This document shows positions 1 to 10,253 of a stretch of DNA of 36,385 nt, one piece after another. This DNA is from Anaeromyces robustus. Taxonomy: Eukaryota; Neocallimastigomycota; Neocallimastigomycetes; Neocallimastigales; Neocallimastigaceae. Each line of letters opens with the position of its first letter. Within the stretch, counting starts at the first letter, position 1. The notes beneath the pieces are model-generated. The model had not been told where the DNA came from and ran no database searches. It saw only the letters and a program-made list of their open reading frames with translations. The stretch is from the NCBI GenBank assembly GCA_002104895.1, contig MCFG01000231.1, positions 75,001 through 111,385 on the forward strand, read 5' to 3'. The translations under genes and the position numbers were made by a program.

Positions 1-1003
1 GCAAAAAAAAAAAAAAAAAAAAAAAGGTGAATCTTATTTTTGTTTTTTTTTTTCTCAAAAAAAAAGAGAGAGATATTTATATATTTATATAAAAAAAAAA
101 AAAGTTTCTTTTTTATAACTAAAGAATAATTATGAAATGCCATTTAATATATACAAATCAATGCAATAAAATCATTGGTGAAATTTTTAGTAATAAGATA
201 AAATCAGATATCATAAAAATTAATAAAAATTCTGCTTGTTATTATATTGTATCAATTAATTAATAAATAATATAATTAATAAATTCTAATATAAAATAAT
301 ATAAATAATAATTAATAATAATTAATAAATCATAAATTCTAATACAAATTGTATTATTTTATTTCTCAATTTTTTAATTAATATTTTAATAATTATTAAA
401 ATTAATATCTTTTTTTTTGTTTTTTAATAATAATAATCTTTTTAACTATCTTTTTTAACGATTAATTAATTTATTAATTATTAAACTTTTTTTTTTTTAG
501 TCTAATTTAATAGTTATTAAAAAAAAAAAAAAAAAAAAGAATTTAATTAATTTAATATGAATTGTGTTACATTTAATTTCATTTTTTTTTTTTTAATATT
601 AAAATTGATTAAAAAAAAAAAACTAAAAAAAAACAAAAATCAACATGAAATAATATAATTATAATAATAATAATAAATTATAATAATATAAATAATATAA
701 ATAATATAAATCATATTTTCACTTGGAAATGTTTTTTTTCTATAATTGGTTAAATAATTAAAACAAAAATATATAAATGTATATATAAGTAAAACTGTAG
801 AAATTAATAAATTGATTAAAAAAAAAATCAAAGTTGCATTGTAAATAAATTTTAACATAAAAATAAAAAAATAAAAATTAAAATTAATAATAAAAAAAAA
901 GAAAAAAAAGAATGATAAAAGCAAATGTTTTTTTTTTTAATTATTAGTTATTAATAATAAAATTTGTTTTCATCTTTTCCAAAAAAAAAAAGAAAAAAAA
1001 AAA

Positions 1004-1122
1004 GGGAAATTTAAATATATAATTAAAAAAAAAATTAAAAAATTTTTTTTTTTTAGAAAAAAGAGGGAAATTTATATATAATTAAAGATTAAAAATATTT
1101 TTTTTTATATAGAAAAAAGAAT
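1004..1122. repeat. Imperfect ~60-bp direct duplication
   Basis: Two successive blocks, beginning near 1004 and 1065, share the order GGGAAATTT, then ATATATAATTAAA, then an ATTAAAAA/T-run, then TAGAAAAAAG. They differ in the lengths of the homopolymer runs. This looks like a local tandem duplication. I see no coding content. Confidence 0.55.
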
Positions 1123-1194
1123 TAATAATTTGTGTTTAAACTTTAAAAGAAAAAAATAACTAAAAGGAGTAAAAAATAATAAATAATAAAAACT

Positions 1195-1254
1195 AAATAA
1201 TAATAAATAATAAATAATAATAAATAATAAATAATAATGAATAATAAATAATAA
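1195..1254. repeat. AAT/AATA microsatellite
   Basis: Run of AATAAT and AATAATA units with one GAATAATAAAT variant. Confidence 0.8.
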
Positions 1255-1911
1255 TCTTTATATATCTTTATATCTTTATATATATTTATATTTATATATA
1301 TATAAAATGTAAATGTAAATCAATATATATATATATGTATATTAATAGAATAAAAAAAATAAGAAATAATAATTATTGTTCTAAGATATTAAAAAATTAA
1401 AAAAAAAAATACTTTTATTATTATTTGATCTATTTTCCGTTAAATTATTCATTAATAATAATAGTGTAACTATGATTAATTACGTTATCTTTTTTGTAAG
1501 AGTATACGAAACAAGAGTAACAAATAATTGAATTTATTATATATTTAAATGTAAAAAAATATTTTATTTTTAGATATTTTAGATATTAAATAGAATAGCA
1601 AAGAAAAAATAAAGAAAGAAATAAAAAAGTTAAAAATAATAATAAAATTATACTTTTTTTTTTATTTTTGGAATAAAAAATTATACTTTTTTTTTTTTTT
1701 TTCTTTTTCTTTTTATGTTTTGTTGTACCCATTTTCTAAAGGCTAAATTGCCAAAAAAAATTTTTTTTTATTTCCATTTCTATATAAAAATTAATTAAAA
1801 GAAATAAAAAATTAAGAAAAATAAAATATATTAATATATTAACAATTTATAGAACATTCGAAGAGTACAAAAAAATTTATTACTATTATTATTACAGAAT
1901 TATTATATTGT

Positions 1912-2041
1912 AATAAATAAATAAATAAATAAATAAATAAATAGATAGATAAATAAATAAATAAATAAATAAATAAATATGTAAATGAATAAATGAATAA
2001 ATAAATAAATAAATAAATAAGTAAATGAATAAATGAATAAA
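1912..2041. repeat. TAAA/AAAT tetranucleotide array
   Basis: About 130 bp of AAAT units with interspersed ATAG, GTAAATGA and GAATAAAT variants. The block containing GTAAATGAATAAATG occurs twice (near 1980 and near 2020), so the array grew partly by duplication of longer segments. Confidence 0.85.
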
Positions 2042-2841
2042 TAGTTGATAGGAAAGAATTATATATATTATATTATATTATATATTATTATATTATATTA
2101 TGGTATATTATATTATGTTAAATAAATAAATTAGCAATTTAATATATATTATTATATATTAATTATTTATTATATGTTTTATAGAATTTTTATATTATTA
2201 TTATTATTATTATTATTTAAGTTTATTTTTTATTGTGTTAACCTTTATAACAACCTATTATTATTCAATTATTAAATAACAATTTTATGAGTAATCAAAA
2301 TGAATCAAACCTTTTTATTTATTATTGGAAAAAATATAAATAAAAAAAAAAACAATTTTTAATTTAGGAATTTATGTTAATATTTATTACTTAATTTTTG
2401 CAATTTCATTTTTCTCATAATTTCTCATATTTTATTTCACATTTTAACCAATATTTAATTGTAAAAAAGTACGGTCTACAAAAAATGTTTCAAAATTTAT
2501 ATACAATAAACAATATTATATTGTAATATAATATAATATAATAATAGAATAATATAATAGATTTTAATGTAATAATGTAATATCATATATATAATACAAT
2601 ATATATTAATAAATAATTAATAATAAAAGTTATTTTTTAATTAGTTTATTTCGGCTTAAAAAAATAATGTAAAGTTTTATTATTAAATAAGGTTTTTATA
2701 TATTGTAAAAATATTTAATATAAATATTAAATATAAATCGAAATTGATTATTAAAATAAAATTTTGAACCAATAAATTTAAAGTGGTACAAAAAATATTT
2801 TACATAAAGAAATAAAAAAATATTTATAAAAAGGTTAAATT

Positions 2842-2940
2842 TTGTTTTATTTATTTACTTATTTATTTATTTATTTATAATTATTTATTTATTTAATTAT
2901 TAATTAATTAATTAATTATTTATTTAATTATTTATTATAT
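2842..2940. repeat. TTTA/ATTT tetranucleotide array
   Basis: Degenerate TTTA repeat with TTAC and AATT variants, continuing into ATTTAATT units. No coding content. Confidence 0.75.
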
Positions 2941-3329
2941 ATTATTTTTAATATTACTCTTTTTTTCTTTCTTTCTTTCTTATAATTTTATAATAAATAA
3001 TATTATAATATATAAGAAATTAATTTCCACATTTTGTAACAATAATAATAAATAATAAAAATTGATGATGATAATAATAATATTCATAAATATATATATA
3101 TGCATAATTAATTATAATTAATTATATAATAATAATATTTTATTAATTTTATTATAATTATCATTTTGTTACAATTTTATTATGTAAAAATTCCAGCGGA
3201 AAAAAAATAAAAAAAGTATTTATTATGCAAAAGATAAAAATTATAGAAAATTAAAAAAAAAAAAAAAAAATTGGAATTTAAAGATAAAAAAAAAAAAAAA
3301 GCATTTTGCTTAAAAGATCAGTGTGGAAT

Positions 3330-3576
3330 TAGCCATGTTTTTTTTTTTTTTTTTTATAATAAATTTATGTATACATTTTATAATTATTTTATTTTCAATT
3401 TTGTACTATTGTTTTTGGTTTCAATTTTGTACTTCATGTTATTTGTCTATTTTTTTTTATCTTTTTATGGAATGTATACATAAATTTATTATAAAAAAAA
3501 AACATGGCTATGTTAATTCAAGTACAAATTTGAAACTAAAAACAATAGTACAGAATTGATTGAAAATGAAGTAAAT
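3330..3576. repeat. Interlocked inverted-repeat cluster (A-B-A'-B')
   Basis: Two different inverted repeats interlock. Arm A (3330-3378) starts TAGCCATG, runs through poly-T and ends ATGTATACATT; its reverse complement A' is at 3471-3510. Arm B (3391-3444), containing TTGTACTATTGTTTTTGG, has its reverse complement B' at 3511-3576. The order is therefore A, B, A', B', not a simple hairpin. Inside B the 14-mer TTCAATTTTGTACT occurs twice, 26 bp apart (3394 and 3420). No terminal duplication or transposase is visible. It could be a rearranged MITE-like element or the product of local inversions. The similarity is read directly from the sequence; the origin is unknown. Confidence 0.8.
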
Positions 3577-4122
3577 ATTTATATATATATATATAATAAT
3601 AATAGTAATAATAAAAGTAAACAAATTTAAATAAAAATAATAAAAGGAAACAAATTTAGTTAGTTAATATTAAAGGAGAATAAAATATAAAAATATAAAA
3701 ATATAAAATAAAATATATAAAAAAAATAAATAACAACAACAAAAAACAAAAATAATAATAAAAAAAAAATAGAACAAAAAATAATATTTTATGAATTATT
3801 ATGAATGAATTTTATATATTTAGTATTTGTACAATTTTTGATATAAAATAATAATAATAATAATAACAATAATAAATAATAATAATAATAATAATAATTA
3901 TTTTATTATATATGTAAGTTTTATTTTCATTCTTCGTCTTCTTAGTTTTAATTATAAAAGTTATTAATTATATATATATATATATATATATTTGTTTTTA
4001 ACCAATTTTTGAAAAAAATTTTTTTTTTATATATATAAAAATTTTATTTTTATTTCTTATTTCTTATTTCTTATTTCTTATTTTTATTTATATAAAAGAA
4101 TTATTATACAATATATAGAGTT

Positions 4123-4332
4123 ACATAATTAATAATTAAAAAAAAAGTATATTCTAATTTCTAAATTAATATTTTAATATTTATTAATGCTCACATAATT
4201 AATAATAAAAAAAAAAGTATATTCTAATTTCTATATTAATATTTTAATATTTATTAATGCTCACATAATTAATAATAAAAAAAAAAGTATATTCTAATTT
4301 CTATATTAATATTTTAATTTTTATTAATGCTC
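4123..4332. repeat. Three 70-bp tandem repeats
   Basis: Units at 4123-4192, 4193-4262 and 4263-4332 are almost identical. Each begins ACATAATTAATAA, has a run of A, then GTATATTCTAATTTCTA, and ends TTATTAATGCTC. Copies 2 and 3 differ at one position; copy 1 differs at a few. The array ends about 250 bp beyond the stop codon of the minus-strand GTPase gene, so it may lie in or near its 3' UTR or terminator region. Confidence 0.93.
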
Positions 4333-4582
4333 TAGAGATAATGAGTAAAAAGTAAAGCGAAAAAAAAAAAAAAACTTTATAAATATATTACATAATAAGA
4401 TATAAAAATATAAAAATTAAAAAATAATAATAATAAAATAAAAAAAAAAAAAAAAAAAGAAAGAAATAAAAAAATTAATAACAATTGATAAATAGAATAT
4501 TACTAATACTTTTTTCTCTTAATATTTTTTAACTTTTTTTTTTTTTTTTAATTTAAATTTTTTCTTTCTTTCTTCATTAATA

Positions 4583-4825
4583 TTATTTTCTCTTCTTTTT
4601 ATTTTTATTCTTTTTATTCTTCTTTTTATTCTTCTTTTTATTCTTTTTTTTATTAATATTAATATTATTAATAATATTATTAGTAATTACTTTATTATCA
4701 TCATCATCATCATCATTATCAATATTGGTAATTACTTTATCATCATCATCATCATCATCATTATCAATATTAGTAATTACTTTATTATCATCATCATCAT
4801 TATCATCAATATTAGTAATTACTTT

Positions 4826-4856
<31 letters not shown>

Positions 4857-5308
4857 ATATTAGTAATTACTTTATCATCATCATCATCATCATCAATATT
4901 AGTAATTACTTTATTATCATCATCATCATTATCAATATTAGTAATTACTTTATTATTATTATCATCATCATCAATATTAGTAATTACTTTATTATCATCA
5001 TCATCATTATCAATATTAGTAATTACTTTATTATTATTATCATCATCAATATCAATATTAGTAATTACTTTATTATTATCATCATCATTATCAATATTAG
5101 TAATTACTTTATTATTATTATCATCATCAATATCAATATTAGTAATAGCGTCAAAGAATTCTTCACTATCCTCATTTTCACTTTCATTTTCACTTTCATT
5201 TTCATTTACACTTATACTATCAATAATAGAATTAATTAATGTTTTAGAATCATCTTCACTATATTCATCATTGGACTTATTTATTACAGATGAGTTAATA
5301 ATTTCGTA

Positions 5309-5377
<69 letters not shown>

Positions 5378-8300
5378 ATTATCATCATCAGTGCCAAAAT
5401 CAATATCTATATCAGCATTAGTATCCGAATCAATATCAGCATCAACATCAACATTAACGTTAACATTTATACCATTTTTTAATTTAGAAGGATTAGGAAT
5501 TTCATTCACACCAATATCGATATCTTTATCTAGATTATATTTAATATTATTAACAATTTCAATGGTATTAAGATCAATTTGTGAAAGTTTTTCCATAAAT
5601 ATTTTACATTTTTTAATATGTTTTTCAATCTCCTGACTTTCTATTTCTTTTTCATCTCTTTTATCATTAAGTTCTTTACATTTATCTTCATATTCTTTTG
5701 TTATGGAATTTAATTCAAAATTTAAATTATTAAAATTTTCATGATATTCTTCTTTAATTTTATCTAATTTTTTTTCATATTTTTTAATTCTTTTTTCATG
5801 TTTCCTTTTTTCATGTTTTATTTTTTCATTTAAATTATCAATTTTTTTATGATATTCTTGAATATATAGTGTTAATTCATCTTCAAATTCTTTATTAATA
5901 CCTTCATATTCATTTTCAAGGGTTTCTTCTTCTTCTCTAATTATTTCATTATATTTAAATTTTTCATCTAAATAAGCTATATTTACAAATTCTATAAGTA
6001 CTATTTCTATAAATTTATTAATTAATTGTTCGGTAGTTTCTTTATATTCTAAAGAAATTTTATCTAAATATTCTTCCTTTTTCAAATTTATTATGACTTT
6101 ATTTACTATCTTTCCATTAATGGTTTTATGTACATCTAAAAAGTCGCTAATTCCATCTAAGAAAAAAAAATATTTTTATTTTTATTTAATAAAGAAAATT
6201 AAAATTAAAAAATAAATATTAAATAAATAAATAAATAAATATATATATATATAAATTTTATTATACTATTTCTTAAATTAATACTACTACTATTACTACT
6301 ACTACTACTACTACTAATAATAATAATAATAATAATAATAATACCAATTAATACATTAACGATTTAATACATACTTGGTAAAACTCTTAAAAGGGATTCT
6401 AATCCTGGTATAATTTTAATTATAATTGAAAAAAAAGTAGCCGTATTAAAATAATCAAAAAATTCTATATTAATGGATTCTATATCTGAACCATTAATTT
6501 GTATGGAATTTAAATTTTCCATCATTGGTATTAAAATATTACTTCTTTCTGAATTTTTTATTTTATCTTTAATCCAAATTTCAATTTTATATTTAACTTC
6601 TTTATTACATTCTTCAATTTTTTTTTTAATTAAATTATAAATTTCATCCTTACATCTTTCAGAATAACCTTTAGCACTATCATATGAAATATTTGAAGCA
6701 TGTAATTTTTCTAATAATTCTTCTTTAATAAATTGATTAAATTCCTTTTTAATAAAATTCATAATTTTATTACTAATATCTTTTTTAGTATAATTAATTC
6801 CATTCATTAGCTTTATAATATGTTCACTATTATTAATTCTTCGATTTAAATAACTTTTTACCATATTTTCATATTCCATAATATTTTCAAAATCTTTATT
6901 AATATAATCATAAATAATTTTATATTCTTTTTCTTTGATATTTAATTGTTTTTCTTTTCTGATTTCAATTTCATTTTTCCTTTTAATATAAAGATTTTCA
7001 TTGTTTCCTATTTTTTCTTGAATTTCTATACTTTTATTTTTTATTATATTATCTTCTTCATTAATTTTTTCTTCAATTTCATTTTTTTTATCTTCATGTC
7101 GATTATTTTCATTTATTATTGAACTATCCATTTCTGTACATGAAGTATCATAATCATTTTTGATTTGTGTTATTTGAGTATTAATAATATTTTTAGAATT
7201 TTCATAATTCATAGTGGTATATTCTAATTCTTCATCATACTTAATAATTTCATTTTGTTTTAAATTTCTTATATTTTTTAGCACTTTTAAAGTATTTTGT
7301 AATTCCATATATAAAAATTCCATACATGGAAGTAATTTTGATGTACATCTTCTTTTTAAAAGTCTTGACATTAAACATTTTATTAACCGTTGAAATTCTT
7401 CAGATTTTTCTTTTCCTTCTTTTACATTTTCTATTTCCTTTTTTGTACTTATAAAATGAACTAAATCTTGATGATTTTTATAGGTTTCAGGGAAACATTC
7501 ATTTATTTTATCTAAAAATTTTTGTTTTATACGTTCAATACGAACTTTACTTGATCCAGCTTCATCAAGACGATTCATTATGAAAAAAATATTATTAAAT
7601 CCATTTTTATTTTGAGCATCATTTAAAAATTCTTTTCCCTATTAATATATATTTATATATGTATTTTTTATAAAAATATTTATATATATAATTAAATTAA
7701 GGTTATTTAATAAAATAAAGTTTTTTTTAATATTTTGTAATTAAAAAGTAATTAAAAGTATATTTTTATTGTTATTATCTTTATATATATATATATATAT
7801 ATATTTATTTATCAAAGAAAAAAAAAATGTTTAAGCTGAAAAAAATAAAAAGTAGAAAATAAAAATTTTTTTTTTTTTAAACTTACCGTAATAGTGAAAT
7901 CTTCACCAGGTCTTACTAAAAAAATAATAAAATCAATTTCTAATTGTTTATTAAATAAATTATCACTATCATCCTTTTCTTTATTAATACCTTCAATTTC
8001 CATAAAACTTACATTAACAAAGTCATTATTTAAAAAACTTTCTTCTTTAATATTATTATCATGACAATAAATAATGAAATTTCTATTTCCATTAGTAAGT
8101 TCATCATTTAAATGATCTTGAAATTCTTCACTTTGAAATTCTTCTAGACTTATAACTGAAAAGGTTTCAGGATTATTTGGATTATATATTTCAGGATTAT
8201 TTATAGAATGAACTTCTTCTTTACCTCCAATAAGTTTTGAATCAGTAATTTCTAAACTAAGAGCTCTACAAGCTTCTACTGAAGGTACTAGAATATCTCT

Positions 8301-8570
8301 ATTAATAAATTGGTTAATAAGTGTTGATTTACCAGTATTAACATTACCTACAACTAATATTTTTAATTGTTTATCTTCAAGTCTTTTTAAACGAGTTTCT
8401 AGTTTTGTAATGATTGAAATAATTTCATTATTTAAATTTTCATGACATAAATTTATGGAATGAGCAATGGTTAAATTTTTTAACCAAAATATTGATGAAT
8501 TATAAATATCACACAATAATAGACGAAATTCTTCAAAATTTTTTTCATATAACCGATTTTGTTGATTCAT
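4583..8570 (-). CDS. Mitofusin/Fzo1-like dynamin-family GTPase with acidic repeat tail
   Basis: Three exons: 8570-7887, 7638-6375 and 6156-4583, joined at GTAAGT..TAG (248 bp) and GTATGT..TAG (218 bp) introns; the phases agree and give about 1173 residues. Residues 71-295 match the Fzo1/mitofusin GTPase domain: Walker A GNVNTGKS (75-82), then EEVHSI, NPETF, a DxxG-position EIEG (191-194), IDFIIFLV, NRLD as G4 (250-253), and PETYK..VHFIS (278-292). This family fuses outer membranes of mitochondria. Long coiled coils follow (about 362-468 and 725-834). Residues 623-649 are only moderately hydrophobic, so the paired membrane anchor is not clear. The C-terminus has a poly-Asn run, eleven ITNID-plus-acidic repeats and a Lys-rich end. 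Oddities: the switch I Thr appears to be Arg (ACR, 100-102) and the G3 Asp is Glu. Family assignment is strong; membrane fusion activity is not established. Confidence 0.85.
4680..5157 (-). repeat. In-frame tandem repeat encoding ITNID + Asp/Asn runs
   Basis: Eleven full units plus a partial one in the last exon of the GTPase gene. Each encodes (V/A)ITNID followed by 5-10 Asp/Asn and Lys. The invariant part is nearly identical at the DNA level (plus strand AATATTAGTAATTACTTTA, with one TTGG variant), while the GAT/AAT run varies in length. The perfect 10-bp palindrome AGTAATTACT is present in nearly every unit. This indicates recent expansion by slippage or unequal exchange. Confidence 0.92.
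5308..5375 (-). repeat. Poly-Asn (ATT/AAT) trinucleotide tract inside CDS
   Basis: An uninterrupted ATT run on the plus strand reads as more than 20 consecutive Asn codons in the GTPase gene. It separates the coiled-coil part from the acidic repeat tail. Confidence 0.9.
6280..6343. repeat. ACT/AAT microsatellite in intron 2 of the GTPase gene
   Basis: ACT trinucleotides run directly into AAT trinucleotides. The whole tract lies within the 6157-6374 intron. Confidence 0.85.
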
Positions 8571-9566
8571 TTTAAAAAATTTAAAAATTAAAAAGAAAAA
8601 AATAATAATAATATTAACAAAAAAAATGATAGTAGCAATTAAGAAATAAAATTAAAGGTTATATTTAATTATAATTATTTTAAAAAGTCTTTATTCTTAT
8701 CATTGCTTTTTTTTAATTTTTATTTTTTTTCAAACAGTAATAATTAAAAATAAAAAAAAATAAATGAAAACAAATACTATACAAAATGAATATAGTTTAA
8801 TATTTTTAAAATTTTTGTTGTTAAATAAAAAAAATGATATATATATAATAATAATAAAATAATTTATTTTATATTTATCTTTTATTCTATATAATTTCTT
8901 AATTTAAAAGTAAAATAATTATGATAATATATATATATATAAAAAAAAGAAAACAAATTAAAATAATAAAATATTTGTTATTTATAATAATTTATATATT
9001 GCCAACACTAATATATACTATTTTTGTTAATTGATTTCGTTTTTATTTTTATTTACTTTTATTTATATATTAAATATTATATAAAGTAAACATTTTTATT
9101 TTATTTTTTATTTTATTTTAATGAAATGTTTCTGATCCATTTCTTTTAATATTAACTCCATTCTTTTAATTTAAAAATTATATATAATAACAATATAAAT
9201 AATTATATAGATTATATATATTATTGTTAATCTTTTGTGTAAGGAAATCAATTGAAATATTTTCCATTTAGGTATTACAAAGTGATAGAATTAGAAATTA
9301 GATTGGATTTCAAATTTTAAATAATAAACTTTATTTAATAATATTTTATTCTTTTTTTTAGATTTTTTTAAAAAAAATCTTAAGGATTTTAATATACATA
9401 TATATAAAAAAATAATTATTAAAGATATATTATTTATTATATATATATGTATTTAGTATTAAATAGGGTTAGGATTTAACGATAATTTTATTAAATTTTG
9501 GAATTGTATGCGTTAATATAATAATATAAAAGGGAAGTTATAATAAAATAAAACAGAAAAGAAAGG

Positions 9567-9578
9567 TGTTCCGGAACA
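9567..9578. promoter_or_regulatory. 12-bp perfect palindrome TGTTCCGGAACA
   Basis: A self-complementary site with a CCGG core in otherwise nearly GC-free DNA. It contains TTCnnGAA, the two-unit arrangement of a heat-shock-element core, but lacks a third nGAAn unit in register. It sits about 1 kb upstream of the GTPase start codon. A regulatory role is inference only. Confidence 0.3.
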
Positions 9579-9989
9579 AAACAAAATAAAAATTATATTT
9601 TCTTTTCTTTATAGTGTTTTCCTTTTTTTTCTATTATAATTATTAAAATACTTGTTCTAATAATTATAAATACAATTACTTAATTATATTTATTTATTCT
9701 TTTTTTGTATAAGAAGTAAATTATTTTTCTTATTTCATATTTATACTGAATTTACTAAAAATGAAATATATATAATTAATAATTAACAAACATAAGAACT
9801 TTAATTCGAAAAAAAAAAAGCTAGAAATGAACGAAAAAACAAAACAAAACAAAAAAAAATAAAATAAATATAAAAGTAATGTTATTATATAAATTACAAA
9901 TACACAAAAATATAATATTATATAATTAAATAAGATAGTATATAAATAATATTTTATTTTATTTTATTTATTATTTTATTGGTTTTTAA

Positions 9990-10105
9990 AGTAAAATTTT
10001 TGAAGTTATCTTTTTTATTTTCTATTATTTTTGGTATATTTAAGATGTATCTTTTTTTTTTTTTCTTCTTTTCTTTTTTTTTTTATAACTATTATAATAA
10101 AATGT
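9990..10105. repeat. Dispersed ~110-bp repeat, copy 1
   Basis: Shares, in the same order, TTTGAAGTTATC, TTTTCTATTATTTT, a GTAT(A/G)TTTAA block, a long T/C run and TTTATAACTATTA with the segment at 15325-15430. The spacings are similar and the match is well above what the shared A/T richness predicts. It lies downstream of the ankyrin stop codon. Confidence 0.6.
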
Positions 10106-10253
10106 TAATTATATTATTATTCTTTATTTCTATTATTTATTAAATAATAAAATAAAACAAATAATAATAATTTGAATATTATTTATGATATATATATATA
10201 TAATTTTTTTTCCTAAATTTTAAAAAATTATTATTCAAACTTTTTTTTTTATT

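Larger units (their letters stand above)
1..4582. other. Gene-free A/T-rich region
   Basis: I see no supportable gene here. The region is made of poly-A and poly-T runs, AT dinucleotide runs and tri/tetranucleotide arrays. Short open frames on both strands encode only Phe/Ile/Tyr/Asn/Lys-rich low-complexity peptides. Named structures inside it (a duplication near 1004, the TAAA array near 1912, the inverted-repeat cluster at 3330-3576 and the 70-bp tandem repeats at 4123-4332) are listed separately. The last few hundred bases form the 3' flank of the minus-strand GTPase gene. Confidence 0.7.
8571..10253. other. Intergenic region between ankyrin and GTPase genes
   Basis: 1.7 kb of A/T-rich sequence with no supportable gene. 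It is the 3' flank of the minus-strand ankyrin gene and the 5' flank of the minus-strand GTPase gene. It holds a 12-bp perfect palindrome (9567-9578) and one copy of a dispersed ~110-bp repeat (9990-10100). No clear TATA box or other promoter element can be told apart from the background. Confidence 0.65.

Noticed and set aside
3271-3559. Two overlapping open frames of 70 and 78 codons
   Set aside because: They run through poly-T and the inverted-repeat cluster, have homopolymer-like composition and match no family.
4123-4332. CRISPR-like array
   Set aside because: The 70-bp units abut without unique spacers and the genome is eukaryotic; this is a simple tandem repeat.
4725-5309. Plus-strand open frame rich in Ser, Leu and Val repeats
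   Set aside because: Exact antisense shadow of the GAT-rich acidic repeat in the mitofusin-like gene; the minus strand continues a recognisable family in frame.
6364-7578. Treating the three minus-strand frames at 4583-8570 as separate genes
   Set aside because: GT-AG introns join them in phase, and the GTPase domain is split across the first two exons (G4 NRLD lies in the second), so they are one gene.
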